Assembly: GCA_029932675.1 (NCBI GenBank)
Contig: JAOZPP010000087.1
Coordinates: 1-12,164, forward strand
Reading direction: 5' to 3'
DNA length: 12,164 bases
From: a bacterium
GTDB lineage: Bacteria > SM23-81 > DAOVCL01
Shown: positions 1-4,986 of the stretch, piece by piece
Layout: each line of letters starts with the position of its first letter
Position numbering within the stretch: position 1 is the stretch's first letter
Program-made: the position numbers and the translations under genes
Notes under the pieces: generated by a model
Seen by the model: only the letters and a program-made list of their open reading frames with translations
The model's database searches: none
What the model was told of the DNA's origin: nothing

Positions 1-330
1 AACCTTTATGTCAAGTCCTTTATACGCCATTGTAATTATGAATTTGACTACTAAGGAATAAACCCTATCTTCATCCCAGAGCAGCAATGGGTTTTGGAAC
101 CGGGTTTCCTTTGCGAGAATATAGTAATGATGGGATGCATTCTCCCCCCATAGGGTTTTAGTTAAGAAATGACGATAGTTCTGCCTAAAGAATTCTAATA
201 GTCTTGGTGAATCGGACCTTATGGTTGCCTTTACATCAAGGAACTCATAACTATCGCCGAAGGGTGCTTTTTCCCTCAGAGATTTGATCTCGGTGGGGGA
301 TAGGGTAATAGGCTTGAAGTAATTTAACAT
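1..330 (-). CDS. unrecognised protein, N-terminal 110 residues, cut by window edge
   Basis: An open frame of 110 codons starts at the ATG at 328-330 and runs off the left edge without a stop. GGAGG lies two bases before the ATG, which is close for a ribosome site, but no better start is nearby. The visible part begins MLNYFKPITLSP and contains the stretch DSPRLLEFFRQNYRHFL, then an HHYYIL segment. No catalytic motif is present in this part. The layout (short beta segment, then a helix of the type sDsprlLeff...Y) recalls the N-terminal region of HprK-like kinases that occur in some PqqD/radical-SAM gene clusters. The P-loop that would prove this would lie outside the window, so the kinase idea is only a guess. 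The gene follows the radical SAM gene on the same strand, 203 bases downstream, with a repeat and a GxxExxY remnant between them. Confidence 0.65.
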   Translation of the reverse strand, partial: MLNYFKPITLSPTEIKSLREKAPFGDSYEFLDVKATIRSDSPRLLEFFRQNYRHFLTKTLWGENASHHYYILAKETRFQNPLLLWDEDRVYSLVVKFIITMAYKGLDIKV

Positions 331-390
331 AACCTCCAATGAAAAACCGAAGGGAACCAAACCCGCCGAATTTATAGAAAATTATAAAAT

Positions 391-418
391 CAGCCACAAA
401 GGCACTAAGACGCTAAGA
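391..418 (+). repeat. CCACAAAGGCAC-type dispersed repeat, copy 1
   Basis: CAGCCACAAAGGCACTAAG begins at 391 and continues with ACGCTAAGA. It is one arm of an inverted pair with 541-565, and together they enclose the GxxExxY remnant. The pattern (periodic AAGGCAC/AAGACxC units) is seen at several intergenic places in this window. Confidence 0.75.
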
Positions 419-541
419 TTAAACGATAAATCTTTTGATCCCATCCTTATAAACCTTTTCAAGCAAACCTGGTCCTAATCCCTTATGCACCATATATGCG
501 GAATCTACATTTTTTCTGATAAAGGTTTCAAGCTCATGTAT
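419..541 (-). pseudogene. truncated GxxExxY-family protein remnant
   Basis: The minus-strand frame ending with TAA at 419-421 reads ELETFIRKNVDSAY, then MVHKGLGPGLLEKVY, then DGIKRFIV and stop. VHKxLGPGLLExVY is the hallmark of the GxxExxY family (small proteins of unknown function, normally about 120-140 residues). Only about 40 residues of the N-terminal region remain. There is no usable start codon upstream, since the frame closes with a stop at 554-556, and the rest of the family sequence is missing. The frame overlaps the 3' end of the radical SAM gene and sits between two inverted CCACAAAGGCAC-type repeats. It is best read as a decayed insert rather than a working gene. Confidence 0.6.
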
Positions 542-1925
542 TCCCTTTGTGCCTTAGTGGCTGAATACTTTTTTGAACTTGTTTGCCTCTCGCAATCTTA
601 AAAATCAAATCTTCATAGAGCTTCTGACGAAAATCACAGTACTCATCTGTGGCCCACAGCGTTCCCCTATCTAAAAGGGCGAAGGCTGGACAGGAGGCTT
701 GACAGAAGTTCTTCCAAACGCATTTCTTGCAATCCTCTATTGTCTCCTTTCTGGAGAGGCAAGCTATTGTAAGTTCCTTTAGCTTTGCAGACTGCTCAAT
801 CTGTTTGAGATCCATCCGGTTCACATTGCCCAAGCGATAGCCCTTATCCATGAGAAGGGGGCAGGGATAGACATCTCCATTTGTATCAACGACTATCCTC
901 CTTCCCACACCACACCAGGATTCCTCTTCAGGTGGAAAATAAAGGAGGAATCCCGGTAATCCGCCACTCACCTCAAACGAAGGGGATCGAACCTCTTGCT
1001 CATAATAGACGTAGTGGTACCATTTTAGATATTCGTCTCGGGAAGCATCAAGGGTAGTCCAGGAAGATCGAGCCCTACCCTGTGAATGCAGGGGGAGAAA
1101 ACGGAGTTTTGGTATTCCCAATTGCTTTACAAGCTCTACCATCTCCGGTGCCCAGGCTATATTCCCCTTCATCAAAGTCATACAGATAATCAGTTTATCC
1201 CCTAAACCCTTCATCTGGAGATGATGAATGCCCTTAATGGTTGCTTCAAACGTCCCTTTACCTCTTATTCTATTATGGATTTGAGGGTTTGGTCCATCCA
1301 GGCTGATCTGAATGTGGGGTTTAATTTGGGAGAGAAGGGTTGCTGAGTTTGAATCAATTAGTGTCCCGTTTGTATTCAGGGTGACCTCTAAACTCTCGCT
1401 GGCATACCGCAGAATATCGAACCAATCCTCCTGGAGCAGCGGCTCACCCCCACTAAAGATGATTGATTTTCCATTTATACTTGCTAATTGGTCGATTAAA
1501 TCATAGATCTTTTGACTTTTAAGTTCCTCCCTTTTGCTAATATCCCCTACATAACAGTGGATACATCTGAGATTGCATCGATTGGTAAGGTGGAGGAAGA
1601 TGCTTTTGATCTTGACAGGGAGCGAAGGTTCAGTGGCTCTCTTTTCATTTGGAATTAAAAGCTTTGCCCTCTCAAGGCTTCTGATAAATTCCAATATGTC
1701 CCTTTCAACCTGAAGGTGAAGTTTTCCATATCTTCTTGCTATTGTGGAAGTAATGGACCCAATCGTATTCTTTCCATCACAGAGTTTAGCGATTTCCCAA
1801 CCCAACTGGTTAGCTATTGCCCAACGAGGCCTTTGGGGATGGAGAAAAAGATGAAGGGAACCCTTTTCTTTATGTAGAAGGTCAGGAAATATATGCGGAA
1901 TATAAGAAGAGTTGATCTCAATCAT
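534..1925 (-). CDS. radical SAM/SPASM peptide-modifying enzyme with N-terminal PqqD domain
   Basis: A 463-residue enzyme expected to bind S-adenosylmethionine at a 4Fe-4S cluster and modify a ribosomal peptide by radical chemistry. Residues about 20-92 form a PqqD-like recognition domain (WAIANQLGWEIAKLCDGK). The radical SAM core follows, with CNLRCIHC giving C117, C121 and C124, then FSGGEPLL at 157-164, TLNTNG at 182-187 and ISLDGP at 207-212. The C-terminal SPASM region has C338 (CGVGRR), C355 (VYPCPLL), C399, C402, C408, C412 and C430, enough for auxiliary Fe-S clusters. The domain order is that of RiPP maturases making thioether or carbon-carbon crosslinks; the product cannot be told from sequence. 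The ATG at 1925 lacks a clear ribosome site. The last codons (PLRHKGNT) are encoded by the dispersed repeat at 541-565, so the native C-terminus has probably been altered. Likely substrate: the peptide at 3621-3746. Confidence 0.92.
   Translation of the reverse strand: MIEINSSYIPHIFPDLLHKEKGSLHLFLHPQRPRWAIANQLGWEIAKLCDGKNTIGSITSTIARRYGKLHLQVERDILEFIRSLERAKLLIPNEKRATEPSLPVKIKSIFLHLTNRCNLRCIHCYVGDISKREELKSQKIYDLIDQLASINGKSIIFSGGEPLLQEDWFDILRYASESLEVTLNTNGTLIDSNSATLLSQIKPHIQISLDGPNPQIHNRIRGKGTFEATIKGIHHLQMKGLGDKLIICMTLMKGNIAWAPEMVELVKQLGIPKLRFLPLHSQGRARSSWTTLDASRDEYLKWYHYVYYEQEVRSPSFEVSGGLPGFLLYFPPEEESWCGVGRRIVVDTNGDVYPCPLLMDKGYRLGNVNRMDLKQIEQSAKLKELTIACLSRKETIEDCKKCVWKNFCQASCPAFALLDRGTLWATDEYCDFRQKLYEDLIFKIARGKQVQKSIQPLRHKGNT
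541..565 (-). repeat. CCACAAAGGCAC-type dispersed repeat, inverted copy 2
   Basis: On the minus strand this reads TTCAGCCACTAAGGCACAAA and then GGGAA, inverted relative to the copy at 391-418. It lies inside the 3' end of the radical SAM reading frame and encodes its residues PLRHKG, so it has been co-opted as coding sequence. Confidence 0.7.
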
Positions 1926-1943
1926 TTTTGTTGGAACAGTTCC

Positions 1944-2005
1944 GCCACAAAGCCACCAAGAATACGAAGCATCAAAGTAGTTCAGTTTGCAAACTTCTTT
2001 GTGGC
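1944..2005 (+). repeat. CCACAAAGGCAC-type repeat, copy 3 with inverted partner
   Basis: GCCACAAAGCCACCAAG starts at 1944 and continues ...TACGAAG to 1969. CTTCTTTGTGGC at 1994-2005 is the inverted partner. The unit resembles copies at 391, 541 and 3826 but has diverged. It sits 19 bases upstream of the radical SAM start codon. Confidence 0.6.
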
Positions 2006-2088
2006 AATGGATTATTTAGGCTAAGATTAGTATATAAGGAGACATCTTCATCTGTCAAACTATTTCTCTTCTCTTACAGGTAGAGCTA

Positions 2089-2121
2089 AGAAGGGGAGCA
2101 ATTCCTTTTTGCTCCCCTTCT
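2089..2121 (-). terminator. strong hairpin, probable terminator after the secreted-protein gene
   Basis: A perfect 13-base-pair stem (AGAAGGGGAGCAA with its complement) closes a 7-base loop, 143 bases past the stop of the secreted-protein gene. The minus-strand tail after the stem (TAGCTCTACC) is not a good U-tract, and the plus-strand tail (TTCGCTTTAG) is only somewhat richer in T, so termination efficiency is uncertain. It could instead act as an RNA-stabilising 3' hairpin or a partial terminator that lowers radical SAM expression. Confidence 0.6.
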
Positions 2122-2263
2122 TTCGCTTTAGCTGGAGGGACTAACAATTCCGGAAAACACCGCAATCACCGCATTTATAAAGAATCGTTGATTTACTCTT
2201 CTGATAGTATTTTTCGGTGATCTTCAGTATTTAACCACACCGCTTCGGTTGAGCTCTCTTAAC

Positions 2264-3490
2264 TTACTTCAGGAGGACCATCTTTTTGATCTCAGCATAG
2301 CTCCCCGCTTGCAGCCGGTAGAAGTAGATTCCGCTGGAGACCTCTTTGCCCAGATCATCCCTTCCATCCCAGGCCACTGAGTAGTACCCAGGAGCCTGCA
2401 CTTCATCTACCAGGGTCGCTACCTCCTGCCCCTGGATGTTGTAGATCTTCAGGGTGGTGCGGTGCGGATTGCCCCCTGCTAACTGATAGCTGATACCTGT
2501 AGTTGCATTGAACGGATTGGGGTAGTTCTGAGCCAGGCCGTAGCCAGTAGGAATTGGTTTTTCCTCCTTTCCTTCTACAACAGTCGGTGTAGCAGTGACC
2601 GGCCCGTGCATGGTGCTCTTGCCGTGGATGTCCACATCCTCCAGCCAGTAGTAGTAGGTGATGCCAGGAGTGACATCGTTGTCGGTAAAGGAATAAGATG
2701 CCCCCTGAAGCTCATCTCCTTGGGCAGGGATTAGCGCCTCATTAAGCTGCGATTTCTCACCATCCTTGCTCAGGCTGCGGTAGAGGTTGAACCCAGCGTT
2801 GTCCAGTTCGGAGGCAGTTGTCCAGTTTACCTCCACATAGCCGTCGTGGCCGTTGGCAGAAAGCGACGATATATCTACAGATGACACACCTTGGCAATCA
2901 TCATATTCATTGGTGGCAAAACTTTGAAAGCCATCATCAGTAGTGCCGCAGGCGAAATCGAGGAGAGCCGTATCAGGATTACAGCTACCTGCTCCCTCAT
3001 ATACGGTCCACCGCACCTCCATACTATCACCAACAGATAGATCCAGCAACCCTCCAGCGGTATCCACAAAAGCGTACCATTTCATATTCGCCTCGGAAGA
3101 ATCCGCCTCCAAGGTATCCGACCAGTCTTTAGAGTATTCGAGGAGGGTAGCATTACCCCAACCACTCGGTGCTCCAAACTCCTGATCGTAGTAGGCAGAG
3201 GGACCAACTGTGTCACCATGCGTCATGGCCCAAGTATTTGGCACATGGATCGCCACAATCGCCATGTTTTGCTTACTACCTCCTTCTTTCTTAGGGAAAC
3301 TTTCTTTGATGACGATTTTATCCTTGATGGTGACCGATCCAAAGGGGCCCAGATCTTGCTTCCACTTACTGTGGATCGCGATGCTGAAGCTAAACTTATA
3401 GGCCGCATTTGCCAGTCTGGGCATAGCAGTCATAGCCAAAAACACGAACACTCCTATAACCTCCAATAGAACCTTTCTTTTGCAAAACAT
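2264..3490 (-). CDS. secreted protein with fibronectin-like and C-terminal FlgD-Ig/type A sorting domain
   Basis: A 408-residue exported protein. Residues 1-29 are a signal peptide (basic MFCKRK, hydrophobic core, ANA cleavage site before AYKFSFS). The N-terminal 170 residues of the mature protein are unrecognised. They are beta-rich, with a few cysteines (SCNPDTALLDFAC, DDC). A fibronectin III-like segment follows (VNWTTASELDNAGFNLYRS, about 218-300), then the C-terminal module from about 318: YGLAQNYPNPFN, TTLKIYNIQGQEVATL, GYYSVAWDGRDDLG, SGIYFYRLQAG and a basic end. This module is the FlgD-Ig/type IX-like sorting domain of FCB and candidate-phylum surface proteins. The start is firm: AAGGAGG lies seven bases before the ATG. 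The gene begins 130 bases after the candidate precursor peptide and probably shares its transcript. Whether it carries, exports or merely neighbours the peptide is unknown. Confidence 0.88.
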   Translation of the reverse strand: MFCKRKVLLEVIGVFVFLAMTAMPRLANAAYKFSFSIAIHSKWKQDLGPFGSVTIKDKIVIKESFPKKEGGSKQNMAIVAIHVPNTWAMTHGDTVGPSAYYDQEFGAPSGWGNATLLEYSKDWSDTLEADSSEANMKWYAFVDTAGGLLDLSVGDSMEVRWTVYEGAGSCNPDTALLDFACGTTDDGFQSFATNEYDDCQGVSSVDISSLSANGHDGYVEVNWTTASELDNAGFNLYRSLSKDGEKSQLNEALIPAQGDELQGASYSFTDNDVTPGITYYYWLEDVDIHGKSTMHGPVTATPTVVEGKEEKPIPTGYGLAQNYPNPFNATTGISYQLAGGNPHRTTLKIYNIQGQEVATLVDEVQAPGYYSVAWDGRDDLGKEVSSGIYFYRLQAGSYAEIKKMVLLK

Positions 3491-3620
3491 TCTTAACCTC
3501 CTTATATGATAGACTGCCGCTTATAAGTTTCATACATTTACTCACTCCTCATCTACACCTCCCTTTTCCATTTTTCTCCCCTAGTCTAATCCCTTTCCCC
3601 TTCTCTCACCACACTCATCC

Positions 3621-3746
3621 CTACGGTGCTGGGCATGGGGATGTGCAGGCCTGTGCTGGGCCTAACTCCTCTAAGATGTCATCCTCATGGTAGGTTATTA
3701 CCTTAGGAGCCTCATACTTGGGGTGCCCCTTGACCTCTTTCTCCAT
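3621..3746 (-). CDS. candidate RiPP precursor peptide, 41 residues, YxxP leader and Cys-x3-Cys tail
   Basis: A short gene with an excellent ribosome site: AGGAGG ends nine bases before the ATG. It encodes 41 residues. The leader MEKEVKGHPK is followed by YEAPKVITYHEDDILEELG, then the tail GPAQACTSPCPAP and a TAG stop. A YxxP motif followed by a hydrophobic-acidic stretch is the kind of leader element that PqqD-type recognition domains bind in lasso-peptide systems. Here the match is by resemblance only. The tail is short, rich in Pro, Ala and Cys (C34, C38), and separated from the acidic leader by LG, as expected for a core peptide. It lies between a stand-alone PqqD gene and a PqqD-radical SAM gene on the same strand, which makes it the natural substrate. 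The modification and cleavage site cannot be read from sequence. A non-RiPP small protein remains possible. Confidence 0.75.
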   Translation of the reverse strand: MEKEVKGHPKYEAPKVITYHEDDILEELGPAQACTSPCPAP

Positions 3747-3768
3747 CTCTCTCACCTCCTTTTAGTCT

Positions 3769-3813
3769 CTAAAGGTTAAATCCCCCAAGGACGAACCTTA
3801 CTTCATTTTTCAT
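3769..3813 (-). CDS. possible 14-codon micro-ORF upstream of the precursor peptide
   Basis: An ATG with a strong ribosome site (AAAGGAGGGAGT directly before it) opens a 14-codon frame, MKNEVRFVLGGFNL, ending with TAG 22 bases before the precursor start. It may be a translated leader peptide, a translational-coupling device or a chance ORF in purine-rich RNA. No homology is recognised. Confidence 0.3.
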   Translation of the reverse strand: MKNEVRFVLGGFNL

Positions 3814-3825
3814 ACTCCCTCCTTT

Positions 3826-3855
3826 CAGCCACGAAGGCACTAAATCACTAAGAAG
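3826..3855 (+). repeat. CCACAAAGGCAC-type dispersed repeat, copy 4
   Basis: CAGCCACGAAGGCACTAAA begins at 3826 and continues TCACTAAGAAG. It is close to the copy at 391-418 (CAGCCACAAAGGCACTAAG). It lies between the PqqD gene and the peptide genes, just upstream of the ribosome site of the micro-ORF at 3769-3813. Confidence 0.7.
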
Positions 3856-3973
3856 ATCAAAAACATTCGCTCATTAAACTGAATTTCTCCGCATTGACCT
3901 GCCAACATTTGTTGTTTACCCGATCTATTCATAAATCGCTGCTATTCATTCTCCACACCGTGGCTACCGCCTG

Positions 3974-4000
3974 GTAGGGACTCCGCCTTAGCGGAGCCCG
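3974..4000. repeat. 27-base palindromic repeat element, copy 1
   Basis: GTAGGGA, then the hairpin CTCCGC-CTTA-GCGGAG, then CCCG. It lies 23 bases downstream of the PqqD gene stop. A second element of identical length with the same outer ends but different hairpin arms lies at 12000-12026. No U-tract follows, so it is not a typical terminator. Confidence 0.5.
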
Positions 4001-4022
4001 CGAGGGGCTTGGTGGCATAATC

Positions 4023-4298
4023 TCAGGGGTTCTCCAACAACCCCTCATCGAGAAATCGACCGATTACCCCTCGAATATGTTCGCCAACCCTCTCCTCATC
4101 AGCAACAGAAAACTCACTCCTAAGAGCCATTTCCATATCTTCTAAGCTGTGCTTACCATCACAAAGATCCCAGACCAGAAGCGCCGTAGGATTCAATACA
4201 TGAATGGCCTCGGTCTCTTTGTCATAAAGGACCGTCTCCTCACCTACCCTTTTGCAAAGCACTGACCATTTTCTACAGGGTTTATCCCTGGATAACAC
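4023..4298 (-). CDS. stand-alone PqqD-like peptide recognition protein
   Basis: A 91-residue protein of the PqqD/RRE type, small winged-helix proteins that bind RiPP leader peptides and present them to modifying enzymes. The recognisable core runs from LCKRVGEETVLYDKETEAIH (about 14-33) through LNPTALLVWDLCDGKHSLEDM to a C-terminal helix ending FLDEGLLENP. The LCDGK motif is shared with the PqqD domain fused to the radical SAM enzyme at 534-1925, which supports the two being related parts of one pathway. The start codon is GTG at 4298, backed by AAGGAG five bases upstream; the next in-frame upstream stop is 24 bases away. The start region overlaps the 3' end of a degraded reading frame (4244-4558). 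The nearest downstream genes are the 14-codon ORF and the precursor peptide. Confidence 0.85.
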   Translation of the reverse strand: MLSRDKPCRKWSVLCKRVGEETVLYDKETEAIHVLNPTALLVWDLCDGKHSLEDMEMALRSEFSVADEERVGEHIRGVIGRFLDEGLLENP

Positions 4299-4558
4299 AA
4301 GGACTCCTTGCTTAATACCTTTTTAAACATCGAAGTAAAGCGAAATCTTTTGGTAGAATCCACAAATTTATCCTGAGCATCCTGTCTATAATGCACAACC
4401 TCAAAACAAAAAGCCGGATCACCTTTAATCGCATCCCACGATTCTTCGGCAACCCGGCTATCCTGGCAAACCTTGTTTAATCCAAGGTTGATTCGGGAAG
4501 TCCTTTTAATTACTGTCCAATATTGTGAAAGAGTATCCGCTGAGGTCGTAAGGCCACT
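4244..4558 (-). pseudogene. probable frameshifted or decayed coding stretch between riboswitch and PqqD gene
   Basis: A 104-codon stretch without stops, from 4558 to a TAG at 4244-4246, has protein-like composition (for example ESWDAIKGDPAFCFEVVHY and DKFVDSTKRFRFTSMFKKVL) but no start codon in its first half. A second frame, open just upstream to about 4510, reads LPKRVSILLLEAEVAL, and the two overlap. A single frameshift between 4510 and 4558 would join them into about 140 codons. The LLLEA-type segment loosely recalls the N-terminus of transglutaminase-like B2 proteins of RiPP clusters, but the remainder does not match that family, so I give no product. It could be a real gene broken by a sequencing error, a true pseudogene, or long non-coding leader. 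Confidence 0.35.
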
Positions 4559-4651
4559 TCAGCCTCAAGCAATAGGATACTTACCCGCTTGGGCAATAAC
4601 ATAAGATAACTAAGAGTACACTCCCATTCCAGAAGGGTATTTCACTTTTCC

Positions 4652-4767
4652 TTAATCTCAAAAATGGAATCTATGTGACTTTGTTTTGAAACAAAGTTTA
4701 CTTTAGACCCTTTGGCTTTGCGTCCCCTGATTTCCCAGGGTTTGCCCTTCTCGGAATCTCGAGCTAA
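4652..4767 (-). ncRNA. cyclic-di-GMP class I (GEMM-I) riboswitch
   Basis: The diagnostic GEMM-I core is present: GGGCAAACC (4747-4739), a hairpin of CCCTGG-GAAA-TCAGGG with a GNRA tetraloop (4740-4725), and GGACGCAAAGCC directly after it. A second helix follows with GGGTCTAAAG (4710-4701), whose TCTA and GG pair with TAGA and TCC at 4673-4666, around an 8-base-pair hairpin. A weak closing helix can be drawn from TTA/CTC (4767-4761) and GAG/TAA (4659-4652). The G in the middle of GGG is kept, as in cyclic-di-GMP binders; variants with A there favour cyclic AMP-GMP. The RNA begins about 60 bases after a consensus promoter. AAGG and a GTG lie directly after the closing helix, so translational control is possible. 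The 3' half is less canonical than the 5' half. Confidence 0.85.
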
Positions 4768-4830
4768 TTTGTTTTCCCTATGCCTCCTTGTTTATATCTA
4801 AACAATCCTATTCGTTCCTTAATATATCCT

Positions 4831-4859
4831 AATATACCGGCTCAAGTTGGCCTTGTCAA
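4831..4859 (-). promoter_or_regulatory. sigma70-type promoter of the riboswitch transcript
   Basis: TTGACA at 4859-4854, a 17-base spacer, and TATATT at 4836-4831: a full consensus -35 and a near-consensus -10. Transcription would start near 4824, about 57 bases before the riboswitch aptamer. Confidence 0.8.
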
Positions 4860-4986
4860 GATTTTTTTTCAAAACTCTGCTCGCCAAGACGGACCAAGGG
4901 GAAACAGCGAGCTATCATAGCATCGAAATGCATTGAAATCACCGAGCTATCCCGGTGGCCTTCGGGGGAGCAGTTCATAATCTGGC

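Larger units (their letters stand above)
1926..2263. other. 338-base intergenic stretch between secreted protein and radical SAM gene
   Basis: No gene is supported here. It contains repeat material next to the radical SAM start (GCCACAAAGCCACCAAG at 1944, with an inverted partner CTTCTTTGTGGC at 1994-2005), a strong hairpin at 2089-2121, and a looser inverted pair ATCACCG/CGGTGAT between about 2166 and 2221. I could not place a convincing -35/-10 promoter for the radical SAM gene. Confidence 0.55.

Noticed and set aside
391-565. CRISPR-like spacing of the CCACAAAGGCAC repeats
   Set aside because: Copies are diverged, in mixed orientation and at irregular distances, with no cas genes.
4281-4297. 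TTATCCCTGGATA at the PqqD start shared with 12028-12040
   Set aside because: Only 13 bases and partly palindromic; one copy lies in coding sequence. Chance likeness cannot be excluded.
4559-4567. TGA codons after the riboswitch as selenocysteine codons
   Set aside because: A TAG stop also interrupts the same frame upstream, the TGAs lie in poor context (A-stop-G-stop), and no family match supports a selenoprotein. Decay or frameshift explains it better.
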